A stretch of DNA of 64,000 nucleotides, from NCBI RefSeq assembly GCF_030052815.1, contig NC_079496.1, positions 41,193,593 to 41,257,592 on the forward strand. The letters are read 5' to 3'. Made by a program: the position numbers and the translations under genes. This document shows, piece after piece, positions 47,064 to 59,259 of this stretch. The first letter of the stretch is position 1, and each line of letters begins with the position of its first letter. This DNA is from Hevea brasiliensis. Lineage: Eukaryota; Streptophyta; Magnoliopsida; Malpighiales; Euphorbiaceae. The notes beneath the pieces are model-generated. The model worked only from the letters and a program-made list of their open reading frames with translations. It did no database searches and had not been told where the DNA came from.

Positions 47064-49782
47064 TGTAACACCCCTATTTTCGGTAGTGCGTTCTACTGTT
47101 CCAGTGACTAGTGTTGTCCGGACAGCTAGGATGCCTAGAACTACACTTCGATATGAGTAAGGAGACATAAAATAATAAAATACAAGAAAAGAGAATATAT
47201 GAAAAACAAAGGAAAAATAATAGCAAAGAAATGTAACCAAGTTAAGCGAGCCGAGAACCCTAGCGATGGGTGACCGCACCGGGAAGTCACGGCGTGGACC
47301 GTTGACTAGCCCTGGACCGCGGGGAACCCTGAAAAATATTTTTAGGACTTAAATATACCCCTATGGAAGTATAAATATCATTAGAAATATCAAAGAAAAA
47401 TTAATAAATTAGTACAAAGAAAAGTGAGAAATCAAAAAACGGACAAAACCCGGTGTAACCGAAAAATCGGGAATACAACCCGAACAGGGGCATTGTGGTC
47501 ATTTGACACCCCGAATTGTCTTTTGACCTAAATGTCCATCAAAAATAAAAAATATTACACTTGGAAAATATAATGAAAATTAATTTAGGGGTACCTAATG
47601 TAAATAGTAAAAATGGAGGGTAAATTGACTAATTATCACATTTAAACATATAAAATAATTTATATTTGGTGAGTGGAGCACTATGGACTAAATTTAATCT
47701 TAAGTGGGCAGATTGCTCCACTAAACACTTCATCTTCAACCATAAGAATCACCATTGCCGAATGAAGCTTTAGAAACCTCCCATGGCCGCCCTATTTGCA
47801 TGGTTCATTACACCCATTTCAAGCTACACTTTCTTTACTTGTCTTTATTAAAGTTTATCCCCACATCACAAGGAAGAGTTTGATAGCAATTTCAAGAAGT
47901 TTTGGTGAAGATTTAAGAAGTCTCATTTGAGTTTTTGATTGTTGCTTTGTTAAAGTTTGTAAGGATGTTATGGGTGTTTGATTTATGGAGAAATTTTTGA
48001 GGTTTGATGTTGAATGGGGATGTGTACTTTTGGCAGCTATGGAAATACTTTGAAGGCAGTTTATTTTTGCTTGTAAATGGTGAATTAAATGATTGATTAA
48101 ATGTATATTGTGTAGGAAATTGTTTGGGTGATGTATACTTAGTATATGTAAATGTGTATTGAAATTTGAAGATTGGAAATTAATGGAATGTAAATGTATC
48201 ATTGCGGCAGTTTGTTGACTCTTGAAGAATGCTGGAATTCATGCTTGGTTTATGGTATATTAATGTTGAATTGTGTTAGATGTTAGGGCAGTTTGAGTGT
48301 ATATATGATGGTGTGAAGTTGGACAAGTAAAAGTGTTATGGTTAGGTGATTGAATAGTTATAAATTTGGTTGAAAAATTCTGTACTAAATGGTGCACATT
48401 GAATGTGATTGTAAGCTTCCAAAATGACCTATAATATGTTGTGAATTATGTTTAGGTTATGGTATAACCAGAATTGGCTTGAATGTTGAGTTTGGTGAGT
48501 GTTAAAAGTGATCCTTGATGTGTATGAAAGAAATGCAATAAGGCAGTTTGTGTTTTAGGCCTATAACTTTAAGTTTGTGGCTCCAATTGGTATGAGACCA
48601 ATCGGAGGTGAAAATAGGCACAAAATGTGCCAACTTTCATGAAGGAAGCATACCAAAATTCTGCTTGCAAGGTAGCTTGAAAAATGACCAAATCCGGATT
48701 AAGTGCAAATAAGGTCTGAAAATTGACCATTTGGGCAGCAGTTAGTGTTTAGGCCATAACTCACTCAAAACAGGTCCAATTGACCTGAAATTTTAACCAT
48801 GAATAGTTAAGACCCATATCTACAAGTATTATGAAGACACCAAAGCCCAGAAATGACCATAAGCAAATCAAACAGCTTGCACAAGTTCGGGTCCAAAAAC
48901 TGGCCGAACCTAAAATGACCTAAAGTGACCTAAAGTGACCAATTTTGATGCAATTTGACCAGCAATAGTAAAATGACCATAACTTGGACTACATAACTCA
49001 GAATGACCTGAAATTTTGCCCCGCGTTCCATAAGACATAGATCTACAAGTTTGTAGTTTTGACCAAAACCCAAAAACTGAGGGAACTAGGTCGTCCGGCT
49101 AGATTAAACTAGTATCCCGAAATCCAGCAAATTACAAGAAAATGCAAGATACATGGAAATGAATTTGGTAACATGTACCAACCCTAAAATACTATCGAAT
49201 GTGACATATTAATAACATTAAAACCTAATTTACCTAGAATGTATCGAGGGTCGACATATTAGGTTGACTAAGCAAATATTAGAATTCAGTGAATTAATTA
49301 TCAAGCATTATCGTTAGAGACAGTTTAAATGAGTACTGAAACACTTCAAATTGTGTTTCTCAGTTAGCAAAGACTCAGGGAAAGGGAAGGAAACACTGAG
49401 TCAAGACCAGGAGACAGTTATCAGAGGTTTGTGCACAACAGCTATTTCTTTTGAATTTTTTCAATTGAAATGAATTATGACTATTTGTACATTATTGTTT
49501 TAAATTGTGGAAATGTGTTTGAATGGATATTTATCGCTTGAAAAGCACTGTAAATGGTTTGAAATTGTGAGAAATTGTTTGAATGATATTGATGGATACT
49601 TATTGATTGAAAAGCATTGGAAATGGTTTGAAACCACAACTATCATGTATATTGATTGTATTCCTCGCTAGCTTGTTTAGTGGGACGAATTGAATTCCCT
49701 CTCTGGCTGAAGTGTTGAGGTGTGTGCCTGTTGAGGACGAATTGGATGAGTACTCATATTTTTGCTAGCTAGCTATGTTATT

Positions 49783-49854
49783 CCTCATTAGTCATTGACT
49801 TTTGGGACGAATTGAATACCTCATTAGCCATCGGCTTTTGGGACGAATTGAACT
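49783..49854 (+). repeat. 36-bp tandem duplication in LTR D
   Basis: Units start at 49783 and 49819, each CCTCATTAG...TTTTGGGACGAATTGAA with a few differences. Confidence 0.75.
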
Positions 49855-50104
49855 TTGGAACATGATTAAGCTGTGTGTGATTTATTAATATGTATTGTGA
49901 GATTGTGAAATGAATTTAAATTCTTATTGACATTCACTGTCTTTTGAATTTAACTATGTTTGGATTTTTGAGATTTATTGTGATATTGTGTTAAATTCCT
50001 TCTGACATTCATTGTCTTGAATTTAACTATGATTTTACGTATCCATCATTTAAATGATTTATGAATTGTGATTTAAAGTTGTAATTGGTTAATGTTGTGC
50101 ACCA

Positions 50105-50145
50105 CTGAGACATTGTCTCAGCGATAGCTTTTTTATTGTTGTCGC
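50105..50145 (+). promoter_or_regulatory. Conserved tandem double stem-loop of LTR D
   Basis: Stem 1 CTGAGACA/TGTCTCAG (8 bp, loop of 1 as DNA; the inner pairs would open in RNA) and stem 2 GCGATAGC/GTTGTCGC with two G-U pairs; AGGCAG follows. Located 601 bp before the LTR end. Confidence 0.7.
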
Positions 50146-50751
50146 AGGCAGACAGACGGATAGGGCAGCAGACTAGGCTGCTAGTACATCCAGCGAGAGA
50201 TTATCGGGTATATTGAGTATACCACATTTTGCATTTTGTACTGAATGTATGTTCACTGTATGTACATATTATTTTTGGTTTTGAGCAGTTGTAAATTAAA
50301 ATTATATATTGAAGTTGTAAAGTAAATTATGAGATATTTTGGCTTGTAAAAATTGTATTATATTTCTTGTATCTCAGTCTTTGAAAAATTACTGTGGATT
50401 TGAGTTGAGAAATATGTTGTGTTGAGAAATATGTTGGAGTTGAGATTTGAAAATATATTGAAGTGCTTTTTACAGGTTTTCTGAAGAACTATTTTATCCA
50501 AAATACAGATGGCACTCTATCAAAATTTTTACAGAAATTACTAATAGTCCAAATGAGTTAGCTGTTTCACTTCAGTTCACAAAGGTTTTTAACACCTGTA
50601 AATAGTGCTCACCCCTGTAAAAGAAGTAAGAAAAGTTTTTAAAATCCCTTATAGTGTATTTAATGGATTATCAGTAGACGGAGATGGTAATTCATTAGGT
50701 ATACTACGGGATCATGTTATACCTTACAGAGGGGTAGGGTGTGACATTTCT

Positions 50752-53476
50752 AAACCCCCAAAATTAACCATAAAATTTCCCAAATATCTTGGTAAACCTT
50801 GCTTTTGCAACTAGACAAGAAGATTGAAGGAGAAAAGAAAGGAAGAAAGTGAGAGAATTGAAGAATTTAAATCCAAAGAAAGGTTAGTGATTATTTCCTT
50901 CAATTTCTCTTTAAATTTATGTTTATGTAGTTGAAATAAACTTAGAATTGAAGAGAAATTCAAACAAAACAAACATGAGGGATCAAGTGGGGATTTCGAC
51001 CAATATGGGTAGAAATAGGGTTTGATTAATTTTGATGAATTAAAAAGGGTAATTGAGTTGAATTAAATGTGTAGAACAAGATTATGCACTTTGATTTAAC
51101 TAATTGAACAATTTACAAAAATTAGGGTTCTTGAGTTCTTGAAATTGGGGGAGAAATTGGAAGAAATGGTCAATTGATGCAATTGACCCTAATTGAGGTT
51201 AGAAATGGTCAATTGGGACCAATTAAGATGTGTTGGAGTGATTAGAATTGGAAAGCAATTCGGATTGGAGAGGTTCACCTTTGGGCAATATGACCTAGGT
51301 CCATTTCAGGGACCAAAACTATAATTCTGCCAATCCAATGGGTGTGAGGCCAATTGGATATGAAATAAGACACATAATGACACAATTTTCATGCAGAAAC
51401 TATGCCCAAAAAATGACATTAAGGTAATGAACAATTAGGTCAAATTTGGGTAATGTGCACTGCCACTGTACCAAAATAACCAAATGAACAGTATTTGTTC
51501 ATTTGGCCATAACTTGGTTTAGGAAGGTCCAAATGACCTGAATTTCATATCGATAGAAACCTGAGACATAGCACTACAACTTTTATGGAGAACATAAACC
51601 CAAATTTTGACCATAACTTATCCAAAAAGTGAGCTGCATTTAGCACACCAAAACTGCCAGAACCAAGAAAGTGCCCAGAATTCTGGGTTTGAACTAATCC
51701 GCCAGCCTTAGAAAAATAACCATATCTTGGGCTACAAAACTCCAAATGGAGTGATTTAAAAAGGAAATTAAAGATAAAACAATAAGGAATAACTTTGATG
51801 AAGTACACTTAGCCAAATTCTTACAGTAACCAAACCAATGGAATAGTACAAAATAGGGGACTAAAATTTGAAAAATTGAAAATTCTCTTAGGAGACTTAG
51901 AATTTTAAATGGCAACCAAAGCCAACAACTTAGGCACTCAAAATGTGATATGTGGGTGTAATTGGAATTCACCTATCTATTAAGCATGAGAAAGTCAATA
52001 TTTTGACTTGAATAGTACCATGAATAGTAACCCCGAAATGCAAAGTTTAGAGAATACTGTTTTAAGCCTATGTAGGGATACAATTAAATAAATATGCAAT
52101 AAATTGTTGGAATTATTATGAGTTATAATACTGAAACACTGTAATTTGCGTGTTTCAGTTGAAAAAGACTTGGGAAAAGACAAGGAACATTGAGTCAAGG
52201 CTTAGAGGCGACTCAAATCTGGTTTGTGCACAATAAACCTTATTTAAGCATTTTCTCATTGAAAATTTGATTTAGTATGCATAATGAAATTTCTGTATTA
52301 ATTATGAGTTTAAGAACTTTTGTGTTGCCACTTTGTGAATGAAAATGTAACTTTGGAAATTTAGTGTGATTTGTATGAGATATTTGAACAAATTGCTTTG
52401 AATTGATTTCAGATTCACACTTAGCATGACAGTGCCATATTATTCCTCCTCCATTTATGGGGTTGAGATCGATTATTTTCCTCCCTCTCTAGCTTACCAA
52501 TTGAGGTTGAGAACGGATGAGTACTCATTAGCTAGCTAGCCACCTTCCTCATTGATTTCAACAAGTGAGGTTGTAGATTGCTTTGTCGTGGTGTACAACA
52601 CGGCATTGATGGGAAATTTTGTGTCATCACTTAAGTTGTGTATGGATTGGCAACACTGTGTTTATTAAATTATTTGACAAAATTGTGTTATAAATGTGAT
52701 TTGAAAATTGTGAAATGTGATTGTGTAATGTTTAAATTATAATTTGGCAATGAATGGTTTATGTTCAACTTTTTAAATTTTATTGTGCACCACTGAGTAA
52801 ATTATACTCAGCGATAGCTTATTTTGCCGTCGCAGATAAAAGAAAAGAAAAAGCAGCAGAGTGAGCTGCTGAGTAGACAAGGACTTCACAGAAAATTTTT
52901 GTACGGGTATTTATTTATACCCTTATAGTTTATTTTGATGTCAATATTGTAGTGTCATATGTATTAATGTAAAATTGAGCAGTTGTACAGTAAATTTGTA
53001 ATAATATCATTTTTGGATTTTATACTTGTAAATTTAACTTGTGAATATAAATTAAATATTTTGAATGCAATGTGGATGAATTTATGAAGAATTTGGAGAT
53101 GAGAAATTTTGAATTGAATTTGTGTTGATTATGTGGATTTGAATTGTATTGGAGGTTGGGATTTGTGAAGTGATTTTATTGGAAGTGTTTTTTTACAGGT
53201 TTAAATTTTTGGTTTTTCTCAATTATAGACGGCACTCTACCGAAATTTTGTAAAATTTGTGGAAAAATAAAAAGGGCCAAAATTTTTATCTAGTTTTTAA
53301 AATGAACTTAAAAGTTTTTAATACCTATTAAGAGTGCTCACCACCTTCAAAAGAAGACAAAATTATTTTAAAATCTCTTGTACTGTGTTTAATGGGTTAT
53401 CAATAGGCGAAGTTCGGTAATTCATTAAGTATACTACGGGATCATGTTATGCTTTATGGAGGAGTAAGGTGTTACA
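50752..53476 (+). mobile_element. Terminal part of J 5' LTR
   Basis: Holds an 11-bp-arm hairpin near 51478-51506 (CCAAATGAACA / TGTTCATTTGG), the palindromes ATGAGTACTCAT (52517-52528) and GCTAGCTAGC (52531-52540), the double stem-loop (52793-52833) and the LTR end. Confidence 0.87.
52793..52833 (+). promoter_or_regulatory. Conserved tandem double stem-loop of J LTR
   Basis: CTGAGT/ACTCAG and GCGATAGC/GCCGTCGC (one G-U, one A-C mismatch), 643 bp before the LTR end. Confidence 0.65.
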
Positions 53477-53484
53477 TGTTTTAG

Positions 53485-53496
53485 TGGTATCAGAGC
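53485..53496 (+). other. Primer-binding site of J (tRNA-iMet)
   Basis: TGGTATCAGAGC, 8 bp after the LTR end, the same spacing as in G. Confidence 0.95.
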
Positions 53497-53666
53497 ATGG
53501 TTTTGAAATGAGTTTTGATTATGATTGTGATTATTTCTTTTGATAAATACAACTACTCAAGTGTCCTAAATTAATACATATGACATATTTACATCATAAA
53601 TATGCACTAACAGAGGTCAACCTCCTTGTATTTGTTATCAGGAAGCAGAAAATTAGTGAAATTGAA

Positions 53667-55188
53667 ATGGAAGAAGGAGATCATTCTGTGGAATAGTCTG
53701 TTGAGGCTGAGGTACAAGGGGAAGCCCCAGCACTTTAGAATGTGAGTGGGTCAGCCACTCCAGCTCCTCTTCAAGCACCGTAGTTTCCTACTCAGTTTGC
53801 ACAGCAGATGGCTGCCTTATTTCAGCAAATGGCTGGGAACTTGCCAACACCAGCACAGACACAAACCCCTATAACACATCCACAGCCCCCAGCTCGGCAA
53901 CATGAAAAGTTAATGAAATTTGGGGCTACCGAGTTTAAGGGAACAATGGATCCACTGGAAGCAGAACAATGATTAGAAAGGATGGAGAGAGTGTTCAGAA
54001 AACTATAGTGTGCAGAAGAATTAAAATTTGAATACTCAGTATCACTTCTGCAAGGAGATGTCCATGAATGGTGGAAGACTATCCCTCACAGCCTGGTAGA
54101 GCCTCTAGTCCTCACATGGGCAGACTTCTTGAGGGAGTTCAGGCAGAAATAGGTCCTCGACACTTATGTAGACATTAAGCTATAAGAATTTTTGAGTTTG
54201 AAGCAAGGGGACAGAACCATAGCAGAGTATGAAAGAGATTTCTCTCGGTTGAGCCACTATGCTGGAAGCTTAGTTTCCACCCGTGGAGATCGGTGTAAGT
54301 GGTTTGAGGCCGGGTTAAGGCCTAATCTGAGAATGCAAGTTGTGGGGTTCCGACATCAGAATTTTTCTGATCTAATCTCATAGGCTTTGGACTTAGAAAG
54401 AATTGAAAAGGAAGGATCAGATAAGAAGGGTACACAAGAGAAAGAGAAGATTGAAAAGGCCACTGATCAAGCACCTGAAAGTGGTTCTAGGAAGAGAAAG
54501 AATTTTGGGGGATCCAGCTCCCATAAATCTGGCAAAGGCAGATTTTCTGGCCAGAGACCACCCTGATCTGGTCAGCAAACCCAGTAGACCCAGTAGACAC
54601 CCAAAGGGGCATTATCAGTCCATCAATGTGAGACTTGTGGCAGAACACATGGTGGGGTATGCTTCAAAGCCATAGGCGTATGTTTTAACTGTGGAGGGAT
54701 TGGACATTTTGCAAAAGATTGTACCAGTCCATGCCGTTCTGGACCATCTGCCACATCAGAGGGATTAGCCCAAGCCTCTACATCAAGGGGTTCACAGCCA
54801 GCTAATAGAGGCAGAGGCAGAGGTAGGGATAGTACCCCCAGAAGTCAGAGCACAGTAAATCAGCCTGAGCAAGTTCCAGCTAGAATCTACACCATGAGAC
54901 AGTGAGAAGAGGCTGAGACTTTAGACATAGTTGCTGGTACCTTCTCAATCTTTAATCAAGATGTGCATGTTTTGTTTGACCTTGGGTCTACACACTCATA
55001 TGTTAGTGCTAGCATTGCTTGCCTTACTACTGTTACCTGTGTGAAAATAGATTTTGAGGTGCTAGTAACAAGTCCATTGGGATAAGAGGTCAGGGTAAGT
55101 AGAATGTATAGAGATTGTCCTTTGGTGATCTAAGGACATACTTTTCTGTTCGATTTGATTGAAATGCCCTTTAGAGATTATGATATTA
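53667..55188 (+). pseudogene. gag: gag and start of protease of element J
   Basis: Frame from ATG 53667 is followed by about ten stops, most explained by CAG-to-TAG, CAA-to-TAA, CGA-to-TGA or TGG-to-TGA changes. For example, the first two TAG codons align with CAG and CAA of the G gag. The capsid domain is recognisable (KFGATEFKG, HEWWKTIP, FLSLKQGDRTIAEYERDFSRLS, about 53910-54260). A complete CCHC knuckle C-F-N-C-x4-H-x4-C lies at 54681-54722. The protease begins with F-D-L-G-S-T-H-S-Y (about 54980) in place of D-S/T-G. The frame is cut at F-R-D-Y-D-I by LTR K. No RT or integrase of J is in the window. Confidence 0.85.
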
Positions 55189-56128
55189 TGTCACACCTGA
55201 CCCCTTTATAAGGCATAACATGATTCCGGAGTATACCTAATGAATTACCAACTTCGTCTACTGATAACCCATTAAATACACTACAAGGGATTTTAAAACT
55301 TTTCTTACTTCTTTTACAGTGGTGAGCATTATTTATAGGTGTTAAAAAATTTTTGAACTGAAGTGAAACAACTAACACATTTGAATTATTGGTAATTTCT
55401 ATAAACATTTTGGCAGAGTGCCCTTTGTATTTTGAATAAAACAGTTCTTCAAAAAACCTGTAAAAAGCACTTCAAACATATTTCTCAACTGAAATCCACA
55501 ATAATTTTTTTCAATATTTTCAAAGGATGAGATAAAAGAAATATAGTACGAATTTTACAAGTCAAAATAACTCATAATTTATTTCACAACTTCAATGTAC
55601 AATTTTAAATTACAACTGCTCAAAACCAAGAGCACTATATACATACAGTGAACATACATTACAATACAAAATGCAAAATATGGTATACTCAATATACCCG
55701 GTGATCTCTCGCTGAATGCACTAGCAGCCTAGTCTGCTGCCCTATTCGTCTGTTTACCTGCGACAGTAATAAAAAGCTATCGCTGAGACAATGTCTCAAT
55801 GGTGCACAACATTAACCAAATACAACTTTAAATCACAAATCATAAGTCATATAAATAGTGGATACTTAAACCATAGTTAAATTCAAGACAATGAATGTCA
55901 TAAAGAATTTGAACTCCATTCCACAATATCACAAAAAATCTCAATAGTCAAAACATAGTTAAATTCAAAAGACAGTGAATGTCAATAAGAATTTAAACTC
56001 CATTTTACAAATTATCAAAGCTCATAATAGCACAATTTAGTCAAATAATTTAAGAACATAGTGTTGCCAATTCATACACAACTTAAGCCATGACACAAAT
56101 TTCCGATCAATGCCGCGTTGTACACCAC
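55189..56128 (-). mobile_element. LTR 'K' (G/D family), 3' part, cut by L
   Basis: The plus strand starts TGTCACACCTGACCCC, the reverse complement of the G/D LTR tail, with left flank TATTA. It runs 940 bp to 56128, where it stops inside the palindromic block GTTGTACACCAC and L begins. The rest of K would lie beyond the window. Confidence 0.85.
55760..55798 (-). promoter_or_regulatory. Conserved tandem double stem-loop of LTR K
   Basis: Sense strand (minus): TGAGACA/TGTCTCA and GCGATAG/CTGTCGC, closely like D; each stem has lost one terminal pair. It is 571 bp from the LTR 3' end. Confidence 0.65.
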
Positions 56129-56688
56129 TGTCGACACCATATTTTGGCCGATCCCCCGAAATTAATAAACTTTGAAGCCGATCCCCAACACAGTCCCTTT
56201 TACCAACCGACCACACTTCCAATCTCCCCTCAAAAAGAATTTAATTAATACCAAGTCTCCAGGTCATTTAAAGCCTCACCGATCCCCCAAACCAATTCTC
56301 GATTCCCCTGATCATTTAATTATATTTCCGATCTTTCCTGTCAAATAAGATTGAACCAACATTAGGCTTTCGTACCACCAGTCTGATTTTCGGTCTCTCA
56401 TTAAAAAAATTTTTGAGAATGATAAAGGTTTCGACTCGGTTTAAAGATGATCCCGATCTTAAGTGTTCAAAGCCGAATTTTTAATTTTAATTAAGTCCCG
56501 TTTCGTAACTGATCTCATGCATATTGTGTTTTCTGATCTCCTATACTTAAATTAAAAATCACTTTCAGTTGTCATTCTAATATGTTCAAACAATCAAGTG
56601 CTTACGCAATTTAGAAATTTTCCAATCACAATCAATCATTGAACAAAAGGGGAACTTTCATTTCATTTCATTTCAAAATTTATACAAG

Positions 56689-58551
56689 TCATTCAGCTGG
56701 GGGATCGCCCCCAGCCGGAACTACATGTTCATTTTCTCTCTCACCTTCAGCCTCCTCTTCGCTATCCTCACCTTCGTCCTCGGGAGCCAGGTTGGCCATC
56801 CAGGAGAAGTCCTCCTCAGGATAACGCTTCTTGAGCTCAGCCAGGAGATCTCTATGAGCATTCACATAAGCGCCGGCCACTCCGGTCACCATTTCTTCTT
56901 CTTTCGCCTTGAGCTCCTCAGCAAGATGAGCGAGTTGAGCAGCTTCATCTACTCGGAGCGCCTGAACTCCCTCGAGAACACGATCTCGCTCGACCAGAAC
57001 ATGAGCTTGCGCGGCCAGCTTGTCCTCATAGAACTTCATTCGTCCCTCAATTTGAGATATATAGTCCTGAGCGGACGCAAGTTGGGATCAGAGAGAAGAC
57101 ATCTCATGACTCATCCTCTCGACTTCCTTACCCAGGCGATGAGCCTTCTCCCAGACCATGTGCTGGTTCACCAAACACTCCACGTTCAGGCTCATAGATC
57201 TGGTCAAGATATCATCAAGGTTATCCGGAGACAACCTATCCCGATCTTCTCGAAGACAGATGGAGGACGCCAAGACCTTGGGGAAACCAGGGTTCTCTCA
57301 AACCGTGCGGTTCTTCTCCAACGAGTGGATAGTACTTAGGCACCGCGGGAAAGGGACCTTACAGGAGGTTGGGAAGGACCCCCTTCCGCACTCGGAGCAA
57401 CTGGAGGAGTTGGAGGCGGCTCTTCTCGACGAGGAGGAGATCGAACCACTTCTATGACTGGAGGCCCAAAAGGTTGAGACGAGCCTTCCTGTATTTCCTC
57501 GGGCTCATGACCAGGTGTTTGAAGCAGCTCGGAATGCTTCATCTCCCGTACCTTCTGGGAGATCTCTCTCTTCCGCTTCCGGCTCTCCTTAGAAGCTTCG
57601 CCGCTTGCCATACCTGCACAAAGAAGAGGTCAGTGAGATCGCTAAGGTCTAAAGATCTGAGATATGGAAAATACCGATGCCGAGATCAGAGAGCTGAAGC
57701 CCGCGATCTTGACCGGTGACTAGCTGCATAGTCCAATGATGTAGCTCGGCCGTCACTGCATCTAAATAAGAGAACTTCTCTCTAGATGCCTGTTCCTTCA
57801 ACTCCATCACCATTGCACCCTCTTCCCTATTTAGGGCGATGTGCTTCATAAGCAAGGGACCTTGATGCAGCCAGCTTCGAGGGAAGTCCTCAAAAGCGTT
57901 CGGAATTTTGCTCCTCAAGATAAAGAAGCAGTTCTTCTAATTCTTCAAGGAGGAAGGTAGGTCTGTAAAAAGCCCACAATGGGGTTTCGCCTGGAAGAAC
58001 CAATACTCGTCATCCTTTCGACGAGTTAGCCGGTGCAGTTCAGCGAACACCTTAGCCGTGGGTCGGAGCCCTTTAGCTCGGCATAGGCCTCGAAAGGCTA
58101 CCAAGATCCTCCACGAGTTTGGGTGAACTTGAGCGATGCACACTTGGTGATATTTCAAAACTTCTTTGAAGAAGTCATCCAAAGGGAACCGCAGACCGGC
58201 CTTTAATTGTTCTTCATAGACCATGATTATATCGTTCTCCTCGAAGAAGTGATCGCCACGAAGATCGCCGTGACACTTAATCAATTCGTAGGAATCAGGC
58301 CGGATGTTGTACCCCTGGCTGAACGACTGCAGGTCAGTTTCTTGCAAGATTGATGGTAGTTCATCCATGGGAAGATTTTCCCTCCCCGAAGAAGGCACAT
58401 GCCTTGATGGTGCTGGTTGTCCCCGAGCTGGAATAGAGACCCTAGGAAGTTCAGGCTGCGCGCTTGGTCCGACCACCTCTACCTCATCGGACGACCACGA
58501 GAACTGAATGGAAGGGGGGCTTACTGCTCTCTGACCCTCAGCACCGCTCAT
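56689..58551 (-). pseudogene. Antisense 'putative gypsy type transposon' (PF04195-like) gene of L
   Basis: ATG chosen at 58551 (M-S-G-A-E-G); the longer frame to 58689 starts within about 20 bp of the TATA box, too close to be translated. Exon 1 (58551-57675) holds the domain: SSDEVEVVG, LQSFSQGYNIRPDSYELI, the L-R-F-P-L-D-D-F-F-K-E-V-L block, HPNSWRILVAFRGLCR and RRKDDEYWFFQAK. A TAG at 57937-57939 replaces a Trp in S-L-K-N-W-K. A 61-bp GT-AG intron (57674-57614) joins exon 2 in frame at M-A-S-G-E-A. Exon 2 (57613-57336) is polar and Pro-rich. A frameshift near 57300 and a stop at 57088 precede a coiled-coil, Glu-rich C-terminus (57273-56689; AAQLAHLAEELKAKEEE, PEDEGEDSEEEAEGE). The family's role is unknown; it occurs in plant retrotransposons. 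Confidence 0.75.
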
Positions 58552-58706
58552 TTTCAAGGGAAATAGAAAATTTAAACTAAAAGAAAGATCAAAACCCTTA
58601 CCGGAGCTTGATTGGTGTCGGAGGAACTTGAGAAAACGAGAGAATTTGGAAGTTATTTGCGAGAGACTGAAAATGACATAAAGGAGCAACTGGCTAACCC
58701 CGCCCC

Positions 58707-58714
58707 TATTTATA
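58707..58714 (-). promoter_or_regulatory. TATA box upstream of the PF04195-like gene
   Basis: TATAAATA on the minus strand, followed by AGGGGCGGGG. It is 156 bp upstream of the chosen ATG; a leader with a possible donor (CCGGTAAGGG) lies between. Confidence 0.6.
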
Positions 58715-58990
58715 CTTGTCCGAGCATTTAATGCTCACGATGTTCCAGGTAGTGCATCGGATAGCGGGACTCGCCAGCTGTTCTGACACGTCTCACGACT
58801 ATTCCGGAGATTCTATAAAGAGATCGGTTAACTGTAGAGCGGCAGATTAAGGTGTTTTGAATTACGGATCGGATAAGTGTCATTCAAATTAAGAGTCGGA
58901 TCGGATAAATACTTTAGAGATCGAAAAATAATCAACGTAATAATAATAATAAAACAACAATTGTCAAAATAAATTTTATTTTCGAAAAGA

Positions 58991-59131
58991 TCTGATTACA
59001 TCATTTGGACGATCTCGGGAGATCGGATTACATTAAAGGTCTAATTACATCATTTGGGCGATCTCTAAAGATCGGATTACATTAAAGGTCTGATTACATC
59101 ACAAGGGCGATATTTAGAGACCGGCGGAACA
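58991..59131. repeat. 49-bp tandem repeat in L
   Basis: Units start at 58991, 59040 and 59089 (TCTGATTACATCATTTGGAC, TCTAATTACATC..., TCTGATTACATC...), the third partial. Each contains GATC(T)...GATCGG. It lies upstream of the PF04195-like gene's TATA box, where enhancer repeats might be expected (inference). Confidence 0.85.
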
Positions 59132-59259
59132 TCCTATCTAAAAGGCCTATGTCAAAGCCTAGTCTTGTGGCTGAGTCAAAAGATGTGTTTGACCAGGAGA
59201 CCGGCTGGGGGGACTATGACTCTCATGAGAATGAGAGAGGTCGTCATCAAAGTTATCGC

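Larger units (their letters stand above)
47064..50746 (+). mobile_element. Solo LTR 'D' (G family, 3683 bp)
   Basis: TGTAACACCCCTATTTTCGG to GGGTAGGGTGTGACA, flanked by TTTCT on both sides (47059-47063 and 50747-50751). It matches the G 5' LTR in most parts. It carries a 36-bp tandem duplication, the palindromes ATGAGTACTCAT (49746-49757) and GCTAGCTAGC (49764-49773), and the double stem-loop. Internal short frames have no domain. Confidence 0.94.
23331..53476 (+). mobile_element. 5' LTR of element 'J' (A family), interrupted by C and D
   Basis: Starts TGTAACACCCC at 23331 in the LINE (left flank GCATT) and ends GTAAGGTGTTACA at 53476, followed by a PBS. Its own pieces are 23331-23579, 46553-47063 and 50752-53476, about 3.49 kb in all. 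Removal of C joins '...CACTAATTT' to '...TGAACGAAAAATTGTGACACCG', which matches the continuous sequence of solo LTR A in this block. The 3' LTR must lie beyond 64000. Confidence 0.87.
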
